Assembly: GCA_014802385.1 (NCBI GenBank)
Contig: JAAVCJ010000027.1
Coordinates: 26,343-65,142 of the forward strand
Length of the DNA stretch: 38,800 nucleotides
Origin: Bacteroides sp.
GTDB taxonomy: Bacteria > Bacteroidota > Bacteroidia > Bacteroidales > Muribaculaceae
Direction of reading: 5' to 3'
Shown here: positions 8,263-17,257 of the stretch, in pieces
Layout of the letters: each line of letters opens with the position of its first letter
Position numbering within the stretch: position 1 is the stretch's first letter
Notes under the pieces: model-generated
Databases searched by the model: none
What the model was told of the DNA's origin: nothing
Seen by the model: the letters and a program-made list of their open reading frames with translations, nothing else
Position numbers and translations under genes: made by a program

Positions 8263-11200
8263 ATGCGCGTTAAAAGCGAAAAAAGTACGAAAGGCATAGT
8301 CGCCCGCATGCAGATGCTGCTGGTGTCTCTCTCTATGCTTTTGGTGTGTTCGTTCACCGCAGCAGCGCAGGTTACAGTAACCGGTACCGTCCAGGACGAG
8401 ACCGGCGATCCGTTGCCCGGTGTTACTGTTATGGTGAAAGGCACTTCAACGGGTACATCGACCAACATCGATGGCCAGTACACAATCAACGCCCCTGCCG
8501 ACGGCACGCTCACATTCACCTATGTGGGCATGAATCCTCAGGAAATTAAAGTTGCCGGCAGGACCACAATCAACGTCACCATGAAAGAGGATACACAGAT
8601 GCTCGACGAGGTAGTCGTTGTGGGTTACGGCCAGCAGAAAAAGGTAACCATGACCGGTGCCGTTTCAGCCGTCGGTTCAAAGGAAATCGTGAAAACTGTA
8701 GGTACAAGCCTCTCACAATCACTCGTCGGTAAGCTCCCCGGCCTTATCACCATGCAGTCGGGTGGTCGTCCTGGTAACGACGGTGTAACCATTCAGGTGC
8801 GTGGTGCTACGTCTTATAAATCTGGTGGCACGACTCCACTTATTATTGTAGATGGTGTTAATCGTGGTAGCGATGGCTTGGCAGCCATTGACCCAAATGA
8901 GGTCGAGTCGATATCAGTGCTGAAAGACGGTGCGTCGTGTGCCGTGTACGGTATGGAAGCTAACAATGGTGTCATAATTATTACCACCAAGCGTGGTAAG
9001 GAAGGTACGGCCAAAGTAAGCTACCGAGGTACTGTAACCCTTAATCAGCCTACCGCTCTGCCAAAGATGATGAATGGTACCCAGTACATGGAATGGTATA
9101 ACAAGGCCCAGATTCTTGACGGTGTAGATCCGGCCAACGTTCTCTTTACTCCCGATATGATTGCCGCAACTACCAACGGCGATCTTACCGATGGTATTGA
9201 AAATACCGACTGGCTCTCGACCATGAAAAAGACCACGCTCAATACTCAGCACAACATCACCCTCACAGGTGGTTCGCAAAATGCCCATTATTTTATGTCG
9301 GGCGGTTTTATGAAGCAAAACGGTAACCTCAAGGGTCAGAGCTATCAGCGTGGTAACTTCCGTACCAATGTTGATGCTAAGGTGGTTAACTCATTGACCG
9401 TACAGTTCAGTGCCGCCGGTATCGTAGCCGACAGCTACTATCCCTCGGGTCAGACTTACGCTACTTCGTATGGTGGCTATTCACTCGAGAACCAGATGCT
9501 TTATTCTGCGCCCTATATTCCTAAGGCTTACTATATGTGTGATCCCAGTGATCCCCACTATGGCATGCCTACATCGGGTTTCCGTAACATCGGTCAGAAT
9601 CCCGAATATGCCGCCGGCCACACCGGTTTCATGGAGTCTCGTCGCGTCACCATCAATACATCGGGTCGCGTTGATTGGGATACTCCTTTTCTGCCCGGTT
9701 TCAAGGCATCGTTCTTCTTCGCATGGGACTGGTATGATCTGCGCAGCAAGTCATTCAACTACACATATCAGCTTATGGCATGGAACCCCGGTACCAAAAA
9801 GTATGTCGAGCAAACGTGTCCTAACCTTACTCCTACCGGTAACATGGCAGTAGGCGACGGTAAGAACCAAGATATCGTTCTCCGCCCCTCAATCAGCTAT
9901 ACCAATACATTTGCAGGTAAGCATAATGTTGATGCAATTTTCCTCTATGAAGAGCGTAAAAATAGTTCATCGTCATTAAGTGCCAATAGTAATACATTTG
10001 CATTCTTTGAGCTGCCTTATCTTAGCCAGGCTACTAAGGTACCTGACAATGTCAGACAGGTACATTCTGAGTCGGCCGGTAAGTCGCTCTACAAAGCATG
10101 GATAGGCCGTGTTGCCTATAACTACGAAGAGAAGTACCTCGCCGAATTCTCATTCCGTTATGACGGTTCATTTATTTTCCAACCTAAGAAACGTTGGGGT
10201 TTCTTCCCTGCCGGTTCATTAGGCTGGGTACTCTCAAGAGAGAACTGGTTTAAAGATTTTGCCGGTGATAATGTGAACTTCCTAAAAATACGTGGTTCAG
10301 TCGGTGTCACAGGTAACCAGCGTGGCGTAGGTGGTTGGCTCTATCGTCAGAATTATTCAGCCGGCTTGGGTAACGCAGTGTTTGGTACGACACCTACAAC
10401 AGCACCTATCTTGAGTTCCGTATATGCATATCTTCAGGATAACCTGACATGGGAGAAATGTCGTCAGTTCAACATCGGTGCCGAGTTGACAATGTGGAAC
10501 GGACTCTTAGGCGTTGAGGCAGATTACTTCTATAAGTACACCCACGATATTCTTGATACTGTATCGACATTGGCTTTCGCACCCTCTCTTGGTGGTAACT
10601 ATCCGACAATTGATCCTACCGGTCGTTTCGACAATCGTGGCTTCGAGCTTGTTCTGCGTCACACCAACCGCATAGGTAAGGTAGGTTATAACCTTAATGC
10701 TAACCTTACATGGGCTCATAACAAGACTCTCCGTAGGACTGAGAGTGCCGGTGTGTTGCCATGGCAGTCGAGTCTCGGCAATCCTCTCGGTCAGGTGATG
10801 GGCTTCCGTGCTCTTGGCCTGTATCAGACTCAGGAGCAGATTGACAATATGCCCAAGCCTATAGGCCAGACTCCCCGCATCGGTGATATCATGTATGAGG
10901 ACTTGAATGGTGACGGTAAAATCACGTCAGATGACCAGACATGGATTGCCCGCAGTCAGATGCCTGAGATGATGTTTGCCCTCAATGGTGAGGCTAACTG
11001 GAACGGCTTTGATCTTTCATTCCAGTTCTCTGGTGCCGCTCTTTGTGATAAGATGCTTGGCTCGGGTATGGCTGACTTCTGCCCGTTGACCCGTCCCTGG
11101 TATGGTAACTGGGATAACTCTCCCCTTTATCTCGTAGAGGGTTCATGGACTCCCGACAATGTAAATGCCGAGTATCCTCGACTCTCAGTTGTTGGCAACG

Positions 11201-11457
11201 CTCAAAATGCCTATATATCAACTTTCTGGAAGCGAAACGGCGCCTATTTGCGTTTGAAGAATCTGACTGTAGGTTACACTATTCCTACAAAGATTACCAA
11301 AAAAGCCGGTATCTCAAATGCTCGTTTCTTTGCATCTGGTGTGAACCTGTTCACTATTACTGACTTTAAATATCTCGATCCCGAAGGTGGTAACTTTGCT
11401 TGGTCGTTCTACCCCCAGCAGCGTACATTTACATTTGGTCTCGATCTCTCTTTCTAA
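8263..11457 (+). CDS. SusC/RagA-family TonB-linked outer membrane transporter
   Basis: A 1064-residue outer-membrane beta-barrel that imports oligosaccharides using TonB energy. I start at the ATG at 8263 (MRVKSEKSTKGIVARMQMLL), because it gives a good signal peptide ending SFTAAAQ; the frame stays open to a TTG at 8134 but the extension is not credible. In order: signal peptide (1-36), a carboxypeptidase-regulatory-like domain (about 37-115: VTGTVQDETGDPLPGVTVMV), the TonB box region DEVVVVGYGQQKK, the plug (LPGLITMQSGGRPGNDGVTI to ANNGVIIITTKRGKEG), and the barrel ending in aromatic LSF. No N-terminal signalling (STN) domain is present, so it is not expected to signal directly to an anti-sigma factor. 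susD follows 30 bp later. Confidence 0.97.
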   Translation: MRVKSEKSTKGIVARMQMLLVSLSMLLVCSFTAAAQVTVTGTVQDETGDPLPGVTVMVKGTSTGTSTNIDGQYTINAPADGTLTFTYVGMNPQEIKVAGRTTINVTMKEDTQMLDEVVVVGYGQQKKVTMTGAVSAVGSKEIVKTVGTSLSQSLVGKLPGLITMQSGGRPGNDGVTIQVRGATSYKSGGTTPLIIVDGVNRGSDGLAAIDPNEVESISVLKDGASCAVYGMEANNGVIIITTKRGKEGTAKVSYRGTVTLNQPTALPKMMNGTQYMEWYNKAQILDGVDPANVLFTPDMIAATTNGDLTDGIENTDWLSTMKKTTLNTQHNITLTGGSQNAHYFMSGGFMKQNGNLKGQSYQRGNFRTNVDAKVVNSLTVQFSAAGIVADSYYPSGQTYATSYGGYSLENQMLYSAPYIPKAYYMCDPSDPHYGMPTSGFRNIGQNPEYAAGHTGFMESRRVTINTSGRVDWDTPFLPGFKASFFFAWDWYDLRSKSFNYTYQLMAWNPGTKKYVEQTCPNLTPTGNMAVGDGKNQDIVLRPSISYTNTFAGKHNVDAIFLYEERKNSSSSLSANSNTFAFFELPYLSQATKVPDNVRQVHSESAGKSLYKAWIGRVAYNYEEKYLAEFSFRYDGSFIFQPKKRWGFFPAGSLGWVLSRENWFKDFAGDNVNFLKIRGSVGVTGNQRGVGGWLYRQNYSAGLGNAVFGTTPTTAPILSSVYAYLQDNLTWEKCRQFNIGAELTMWNGLLGVEADYFYKYTHDILDTVSTLAFAPSLGGNYPTIDPTGRFDNRGFELVLRHTNRIGKVGYNLNANLTWAHNKTLRRTESAGVLPWQSSLGNPLGQVMGFRALGLYQTQEQIDNMPKPIGQTPRIGDIMYEDLNGDGKITSDDQTWIARSQMPEMMFALNGEANWNGFDLSFQFSGAALCDKMLGSGMADFCPLTRPWYGNWDNSPLYLVEGSWTPDNVNAEYPRLSVVGNAQNAYISTFWKRNGAYLRLKNLTVGYTIPTKITKKAGISNARFFASGVNLFTITDFKYLDPEGGNFAWSFYPQQRTFTFGLDLSF

Positions 11458-11487
11458 TGTTGTTAAACACATTATAAATAGCTAATT

Positions 11488-13161
11488 ATGAAAAAATATA
11501 TATTAGGTCTTACCGCAGCAATTGCCATTGTGACTCCATCGTGTGAGAGTCTCGAGGTTGCACCAACAGGCTTTTTGGCATCGGAGGTAGCATACTCGTC
11601 GGTCGACCATCTCGATATGGTAGTCAAGAATTTCTACTCAACATTCCATGCTGTGGCCGATATCGAAACCGGTAAAGGTTTGACTGCAATAGATGATGGA
11701 GTATCCGATCTTTTGAAGTCGACATGGTATAACGTAGATGGCGGTGCTTTTAATAAGTTCTTCTTTCTGGATAATTATTTAACAGTTGAGAGCAACTTCC
11801 GTTCTAACTGGGGAACTATGTATACCTACATACGTATAATAAATCAGTTCTTTGACGATTATAACGAAGGTACAATCGCGTTGCCCGCCGAAGAAGTCGC
11901 TCCCCGCTTAGCCGAGGCTCGTTTCATCCGTGCATTCGCTTATCATCAGCTTGTCACTCGTCATGGCGGTGTTATTCTGCGAGATGAAGTGGGCGGTACC
12001 GACGACCACCGACAGAATAACAAGTCTCGCATGTCGACCGCCGACAGCTGGGAGTACGTTATCAGTGAGTATAAGAAGGCTGCCGCTGATCTGCCCGATG
12101 CATGGCCGGCTGCCGATAATGGCCGTATTACTAAAGGCGCTGCTTACGGTATGATTGCCCGTGCCGCTTTGTATGCCGAACGTTGGAATGAGGCTATCGA
12201 GGCTGCAAATGAGGTTATCGGCTCGTCACAGTATGCACTGTTGCCCGGAACCACAGTTACTGACTATAACAAAATTTTTGAGTTGCCTGCCAATAAAGAG
12301 TTGATCCTCCCGGTGTACTATGAGGTTGGTAACAAACAGCACTCTTGGAATACTTGGATTGCTCCTAACACCGACGCTGTGCTCGCTACAGGTGCTGAGG
12401 CCGGTGCCGCCATCTCACCCACTGAGGAGTATGTATCACAGTTTGATATCAAGGTAAACGGTACATGGGAGTCTTTTGACTGGGACAATCTTGCTAAATA
12501 TGGTAATGATCCCTATGCTAACCGAGATCCTCGATTCTATGCCTCGATTCTTTACAACGGCTGTACATGGAAAGGCCGTAAGCTCGAGTTCTATGAGGGT
12601 GGCAGCGATGGTTTCATGCCTTATACCGGTCTTGGTAGCCGTGATAATGTGCACTACACCTGCACAGGTTACCTGATACGCAAGTTCTTGACAACCAAAG
12701 AGTATACTTATACATATACTCTCAGTGACCAGCTTTGGCCCGAGATGCGTCTTGCCGAGGTTTACCTCATCCGCTCGGAGGCATACGCCCGTACTAACAA
12801 ATGGTCTGAGGCGTACACTGATCTGAATACTATCCGTGGTCGTGTAGGTCTTTCTGCCAAAGCTCAGAAGTCAAACTGGACTGATTATCTCGTTGATCTT
12901 CAGAAAGAGCGTATCTGCGAGCTCGGTATGGAGGGACATCGCTATGACGACATCATGCGTTGGAACATCCATCAGCAGGTGCTTAACGGTCAGCGTGTTC
13001 ATGGTGTGAAAATCACTAAGGTCGGCGATAATCTCAATTATGAGGTTGTAGAGTGTGATCTTCAGGATCGTAAGTTCCCTGTTAAGTACTCGATTTTCCC
13101 CATTCCTTACAGCGAGATTCAGGCCAACCCCTTGTGTGAGCAAAACGAACTTTGGAAGTAA
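11488..13161 (+). CDS. SusD/RagB-family glycan-binding lipoprotein
   Basis: A 557-residue surface lipoprotein that forms the lid on the SusC barrel. The lipobox is IVTPSC with Cys at residue 19, followed by acidic residues (CESLE) compatible with surface export. Typical SusD features: the N-terminal segment APTGFLASE, TPR-like helices with RLAEARFIRAFAYHQLVTRH at about 138-157, AAYGMIARAALYAERWNEAI near 213-232, and the C-terminal LAEVYLIRSEAYAR, LNTIRGRVGL and QKERICELGMEGHRYDDIMR blocks. The start is the only sensible ATG, 30 bp after susC. It pairs with the SusC encoded just before it; the specific glycan cannot be read from the sequence. Confidence 0.97.
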   Translation: MKKYILGLTAAIAIVTPSCESLEVAPTGFLASEVAYSSVDHLDMVVKNFYSTFHAVADIETGKGLTAIDDGVSDLLKSTWYNVDGGAFNKFFFLDNYLTVESNFRSNWGTMYTYIRIINQFFDDYNEGTIALPAEEVAPRLAEARFIRAFAYHQLVTRHGGVILRDEVGGTDDHRQNNKSRMSTADSWEYVISEYKKAAADLPDAWPAADNGRITKGAAYGMIARAALYAERWNEAIEAANEVIGSSQYALLPGTTVTDYNKIFELPANKELILPVYYEVGNKQHSWNTWIAPNTDAVLATGAEAGAAISPTEEYVSQFDIKVNGTWESFDWDNLAKYGNDPYANRDPRFYASILYNGCTWKGRKLEFYEGGSDGFMPYTGLGSRDNVHYTCTGYLIRKFLTTKEYTYTYTLSDQLWPEMRLAEVYLIRSEAYARTNKWSEAYTDLNTIRGRVGLSAKAQKSNWTDYLVDLQKERICELGMEGHRYDDIMRWNIHQQVLNGQRVHGVKITKVGDNLNYEVVECDLQDRKFPVKYSIFPIPYSEIQANPLCEQNELWK

Positions 13162-13182
13162 TCTATTTAACAAAGCAATTAT

Positions 13183-15057
13183 ATGAAACTTAAATATTTA
13201 TTCGCAGGGCTCGCCGCCTCGACCGTCATGCTCTCGAGCTGTGTTGAAGCTGATGAAGTAGCTCCGAAAGATGGTATTGGCGCTCAGCAGCTCGACGTGA
13301 AGGGTTACCTGGTAGAAGATGCTACCAACCTTTACGGTTCGGTTATTGATCCCGAGGCAGGCACAATCACAGTTCAGGTGCCCTACTATATCAGCGACAC
13401 CGAGCCTATAATGGGAGACATTACCCAGATGAAACTCGAGGCTGCAATGCCCGTAGGCTACAGCTTCAATCCCTCTATCAGCGGCATTCATGACCTGAGC
13501 CAGGGCTTCCGCACCAATCTTCTCGATGACAAAGGCCGTGCTACCTCATACACAATTGTTGCAGCTTATGTCAAGAATGCCGAGTCGCGTATCGTATCGG
13601 CCAAACTGACTGAGAGCGAGCGTACTGCTGTTGTAGTGCGTGAGCCTGCGAATGCGGGCGAACATGGTCAGGTTATAGTGGCCAAGACGTCATCGGCTAT
13701 TGACGGTGCACTACATGAGGTGGCTCTCGTTACCTCACCGTGGGCGACAGTGACATGTAGCGCACTCGATTCCGAGACCGGCTACGTAGACTTCTCGAAT
13801 AAGCCCGAAATCACTGTAACATCACAAGATGGTCAGCACAAGACTGTATATGACGTTGATATCCAGGTGCCCGATGTACTCTCTTCAGGTATCGGTTACA
13901 TCTCATCGATGTGGGCCAAGCAGCTCTACGTGGATAATGATGAGGGCTGGGAGACCGGTGCCAATGCCGGTATAGCAGTCGTTGATGACTATCTGATTGT
14001 CAGCAACGCCAATAATTTCAATGGAATGCTTGTATTCGACCGTTTCAGCGGCAAACGCCTCAATGATGTGAAAGTTAATACTGACGGTATTCCTGACGGC
14101 CGTATTATCCGTGCAATCACAAACGACGATGCCAACCATCTGGTAGCCGGCGTACTGACCAGCAACTCGTGGATGGTTACTCCGGCCAACGTGCTGATTT
14201 ACGTATGGAAAGATGGCATAACCAGCAAGCCTACTTGTGTGCTGGATGCTAATCTGGCCGGTTCATACTTTACCGGCGTACCGGGCTTGACGGCAATTGA
14301 TGTATTCGTTACAATGGATTGTGCCGGTGATATGACGAGCGGAAATGCTGTGGTGACCAATGTGTACCGCGCTCACTATGGTGGCGTGATGCTGATGCCG
14401 TTTGTTGACGGTAAGGCTGACGGTAACTGCATCTATGAGGGTAACCACGGTGCTCTCGGCTCGACATGGGACGCATCGACCGCTGTGCCTTTGTCTACCA
14501 AGGCACCCTGGGGTTATATAATCCACAGCGGTAATACCCGTGGTATTGTAACCTATATCCCCATTGGCTCAGGTAAGCGCGCACTTGAGTTCACACGTCC
14601 TACATCGCACTGGTGGGGAACAGCTGCCGGCAATAACTGGACCAATGGTGGCACATTAGGTATGGACTACATAGAGTTCAATGGCTGCAACCTGTTGGCT
14701 ATAGCGAACTGTAATGACACGCAGACTGCTACTCGTCTATATGTAACCGATATCACTGCATCGCCCTCGGCAACTTCACTCATGGACGGCTTTGTCTTTG
14801 ACTCACGCGAGGGCAGCAAGGTGGGTGACGCAGCCAATGGTGGCCCTGCCGGTACAGGTTATAGTGTAAGCGGTATGACTTCGCAGTACAGCTATGAGAG
14901 TGGCAAAGTGGTGCTTGGTGATAACCTCGGTTCGGTTAACCGTCGTACAAGTCCCGTGCTGTTTGCCCGCTCGGCCGACGGTAACGCCGTACAGGTGTAT
15001 ATGCTGACTCCTGACCAGGGTGTTCTCGCATACGAGATAACCCGCTTCGATCTCTAA
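13183..15057 (+). CDS. Surface lipoprotein of the SusCD operon, probable glycan-binding (DUF5018/DUF4623-like)
   Basis: A 624-residue lipoprotein: signal MKLKYLFAGLAASTVMLSSC with the lipid Cys at residue 20, then CVEADE, an acidic stretch compatible with surface display. Residues about 35-220 look like two beta-sandwich modules (PEAGTITVQVPYYISDTEPI; AAYVKNAESRIVSAKL). From about 235 to the end, repeated motifs such as GIAVVDDYLIVSNANNFNGM, LVFDRFSGKRLNDV and VLIYVWKDGITSKP suggest a beta-propeller. The gene lies 21 bp after susD, the usual position of a surface glycan-binding protein. The DUF5018/DUF4623 resemblance is from memory of such PUL lipoproteins and is tentative. No catalytic residues are recognisable. 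Confidence 0.75.
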   Translation: MKLKYLFAGLAASTVMLSSCVEADEVAPKDGIGAQQLDVKGYLVEDATNLYGSVIDPEAGTITVQVPYYISDTEPIMGDITQMKLEAAMPVGYSFNPSISGIHDLSQGFRTNLLDDKGRATSYTIVAAYVKNAESRIVSAKLTESERTAVVVREPANAGEHGQVIVAKTSSAIDGALHEVALVTSPWATVTCSALDSETGYVDFSNKPEITVTSQDGQHKTVYDVDIQVPDVLSSGIGYISSMWAKQLYVDNDEGWETGANAGIAVVDDYLIVSNANNFNGMLVFDRFSGKRLNDVKVNTDGIPDGRIIRAITNDDANHLVAGVLTSNSWMVTPANVLIYVWKDGITSKPTCVLDANLAGSYFTGVPGLTAIDVFVTMDCAGDMTSGNAVVTNVYRAHYGGVMLMPFVDGKADGNCIYEGNHGALGSTWDASTAVPLSTKAPWGYIIHSGNTRGIVTYIPIGSGKRALEFTRPTSHWWGTAAGNNWTNGGTLGMDYIEFNGCNLLAIANCNDTQTATRLYVTDITASPSATSLMDGFVFDSREGSKVGDAANGGPAGTGYSVSGMTSQYSYESGKVVLGDNLGSVNRRTSPVLFARSADGNAVQVYMLTPDQGVLAYEITRFDL

Positions 15058-15085
15058 ATCCTCGTTAATATAAAGTAATCTCTCT

Positions 15086-15120
15086 AATGGGGGTGAACCC
15101 TCGGTGGGCAAACCCCCATT
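15086..15120 (+). terminator. Hairpin after the SusCD-lipoprotein genes
   Basis: AATGGGGGT at 15086-15094 pairs perfectly with ACCCCCATT at 15112-15120; inside, ACCC and GGGT-like runs can extend the pairing. It lies 28 bp after the stop of the lipoprotein gene. It is followed by TTAAATTGATTCCTTTG rather than a clean T-run, so it may be a weak terminator or mRNA-stabilising structure that lowers expression of the downstream enzymes compared with susCD. Confidence 0.5.
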
Positions 15121-15147
15121 TAAATTGATTCCTTTGATATTGACCAT

Positions 15148-15190
15148 CTCTTCTCTCTCAATTTTGCTCAGACTCTTCTCTCTCCATTTT
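15148..15190 (+). repeat. Pyrimidine-rich direct repeat upstream of the SIS-domain gene
   Basis: Two 18-bp copies, CTCTTCTCTCTCAATTTT (15148-15165) and CTCTTCTCTCTCCATTTT (15173-15190), differ at one base and start 25 bp apart, in a tract from about 15145 to 15215 that is almost free of purines on this strand. It precedes the ATG at 15243 by 53 bp. It may be a regulator or RNA-binding site; no promoter box is evident nearby. Confidence 0.5.
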
Positions 15191-15242
15191 TCATTCTCCT
15201 CCCCTCCCTATTTTTAATATATAATCATTTAAAAGGCTATAT

Positions 15243-16301
15243 ATGACTCAGTTCCTTCAGGAAATCCTACAACAGCCGGAAGCTATAACTAATACTGCGG
15301 CTTATTATGATACGATGGCCGGTGAAAGTGCGCTAAGGCAGTTTACCGATGCTCTCAGCAGTGCCCGCAAGGTTGTCGCTACGGGTATGGGCAGTTCTTA
15401 TTTTCTGGCCAACGCGATGCAGGTTTTCCTCGCTAAGCACGGTATCGCCGTGACCGTAATAAATGCCGGCGAACTCTTACACTACGAACTCAATGTAGTT
15501 GATAATGACACGTTGCTTGTGGCTATATCGCAAAGCGGTGAAAGCTATGAGACGGTCAACGTGGTCAATAAACTGGACGAGGCCGGCGTCAGGCCGCGCG
15601 TGGCGGTTATCACCAATGAGCCATCCAGCACGTTAGGTCGTAGGGCCGATGTTCTGTTGCAGACGGTGGCCGGTGTTGAAAAAAAGACCTCGACCAAGAC
15701 ATTCATAACAGGTTTTCAAGTATTATATATGATTGAGAGGTGTTTGGCCGGCGAGACTGTCGGTGCTGACGTGTGGAGCAGCCTGTCCGGCTGCATCGCC
15801 GAGACACTCAATCAACGGAACAACGTGTTACCGGGCATGCTTCGCGCCCTGGGCGACGCGTCTTATTTGCAACTAATAGCGCGAGGCACGGTGATGGCAT
15901 CGGCGTCGCAGTCGGCCCTAATGGCGATGGAGGCAAGCCACACGCCATCGCAAGCGTTGGCTGGCGGCGAATTTCGCCACGGACCGCTCGAGATGGTAGG
16001 CCAGGGATTCACGGCTGTGGTACTGGCACCGACGACGTCGGGCACATGGGCTCAGACGGCGCGCCTTGTCGATGACATCATAAATTTTGGCGGCAGAGTG
16101 CTGCTGGTGACCGACCGTGACGATGTTTTAGAGTCGCGTGAAGGTCTGACGGTGGTTGCCGCACCGACGCCGCACCCCGAACTGTTCGCTATCACATCGA
16201 TAATCCCGGTGCAGGTAGCTATCGAGGCCTGGGCACGCGAGTATAGGGGTATAGAGCCGGGTATATTCACTCACGGAGCTAAAGTAACGGCCCGAGAATA
16301 A
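15243..16301 (+). CDS. SIS-domain aminosugar-phosphate deaminase/isomerase, NagB-II-like
   Basis: A 352-residue cytoplasmic protein of two SIS domains, like the isomerase half of GlmS without its glutaminase domain. Visible: VATGMGSSYFLANAMQVFLA (about 44-63) as the first phosphosugar-binding loop, VAISQSGESYETVNVVNKLD near 97-116, KKTSTKTFITGFQVLYM near 145, IARGTVMASASQSALMAMEA with the catalytic-type Glu, then GGEFRHGPLEMV, and a C-terminal RGIEPG...HGAKVTARE tail. This arrangement matches NagB-II, which converts glucosamine-6-phosphate to fructose-6-phosphate and ammonia; an AgaS-type or other ketose/aldose isomerase is the alternative. It lies 185 bp after the lipoprotein gene and 47 bp before a sugar kinase, with which it forms the cytoplasmic arm of the PUL. 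Confidence 0.75.
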   Translation: MTQFLQEILQQPEAITNTAAYYDTMAGESALRQFTDALSSARKVVATGMGSSYFLANAMQVFLAKHGIAVTVINAGELLHYELNVVDNDTLLVAISQSGESYETVNVVNKLDEAGVRPRVAVITNEPSSTLGRRADVLLQTVAGVEKKTSTKTFITGFQVLYMIERCLAGETVGADVWSSLSGCIAETLNQRNNVLPGMLRALGDASYLQLIARGTVMASASQSALMAMEASHTPSQALAGGEFRHGPLEMVGQGFTAVVLAPTTSGTWAQTARLVDDIINFGGRVLLVTDRDDVLESREGLTVVAAPTPHPELFAITSIIPVQVAIEAWAREYRGIEPGIFTHGAKVTARE

Positions 16302-16348
16302 TTCAGAATATAAAACAATTTATAACCAATCATAAACGATTACGATAT

Positions 16349-17242
16349 ATGTCACCTATAGGAACACGTGACCTGGCGATAGGTCTTGATATTGGCGGAA
16401 CAAAAATGAAGTGTGGTGTCGTTGATGCCGGCGGCAACGTTGTGGGTACGCCCCGCGAGGTGCCGACCAATGCACGTGGCCCGCGCGAGAAGATTGTGGC
16501 CGGCATACTTGATTTGCTTAATGAGGCGCTTGCCCAGGTGCCTGAGAACCGTCTGCGCGGTATCGGTATCGGCTGTTCGGGTCCGCTTGACATTATATCG
16601 GGTACGATACTGAAGTGTAACACGTTGCCGACGATGCACAATTATCCGCTTAAGCATATTATAGAGCTCACGACATGTAAGGAGGTGCGCATGAATAATG
16701 ACGCTAATGCCATGATGCTGGGTGAGGCTGTATGGGGTGCGGGCCGTGGCCGTCAGTCGCTGCTGGGTATCACGCTGGGCACGGGTATAGGCTGTGCGTT
16801 CATCAACAGCGGCCGTATCTGGACGGGCTTTACGGGCAATTCGGGCGAGATATGGCAGTCTCCCTATCGTGAAGGTGTGATTGAGGATTATGTGTCGGGT
16901 CCGGGTCTGAGTCGCATGTACAAGGATCTGGCCGGCATTGAGATTGGCGGTAAGGAGATTGCCGAGCGTGCGCGTGCCGGTGAGGAACTGGCACTGAAGG
17001 TGTTCGAGCAGTTTGCCGATGGTCTGGTGTTTGCGCTTGCGTGGACGTTGAATACGATCGACCCTGATGCCGTGATACTGGGTGGTTCGGTAGTGGATTC
17101 GAGCGACTTGTATCTGACGCGTGTGAAGGGCTTGCTGCCCAAATATATAACTCAGGAGGCTGCCGAGCATATCGAGATACTGACGGCTGGCCTGGGCAAC
17201 AATGCCGGTTTCATTGGCGCGGCTGCCCTGATGTTTGAATAA
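16349..17242 (+). CDS. ROK-family sugar kinase, probable amino-sugar kinase
   Basis: A 297-residue cytoplasmic ROK kinase. The ATP-phosphate loop is LDIGGTKMKCGVV near residues 9-21, the catalytic Asp is D118 in MNNDANAMMLGE, and GITLGTGIGCAFIN is the second phosphate block. Usual ROK kinases carry a zinc site made of a GH and a CxCGxxGCxE cluster; here the corresponding stretch after G166-E167 reads GEIWQSPYREGVIEDYVSGP, with no cysteine or histidine, so the zinc motif is lost. The neighbours (deaminase-like gene 47 bp upstream, hexosaminidases downstream) suggest GlcNAc, glucosamine or ManNAc as substrate; glucose cannot be excluded. Confidence 0.85.
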   Translation: MSPIGTRDLAIGLDIGGTKMKCGVVDAGGNVVGTPREVPTNARGPREKIVAGILDLLNEALAQVPENRLRGIGIGCSGPLDIISGTILKCNTLPTMHNYPLKHIIELTTCKEVRMNNDANAMMLGEAVWGAGRGRQSLLGITLGTGIGCAFINSGRIWTGFTGNSGEIWQSPYREGVIEDYVSGPGLSRMYKDLAGIEIGGKEIAERARAGEELALKVFEQFADGLVFALAWTLNTIDPDAVILGGSVVDSSDLYLTRVKGLLPKYITQEAAEHIEILTAGLGNNAGFIGAAALMFE

Positions 17243-17257
17243 CTGAATTTTTTATTA

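Noticed and set aside
16352-17170. 272-codon minus-strand open frame opposite the ROK kinase
   Set aside because: Antisense shadow of a well-supported kinase; no domain, signal peptide or promoter of its own.
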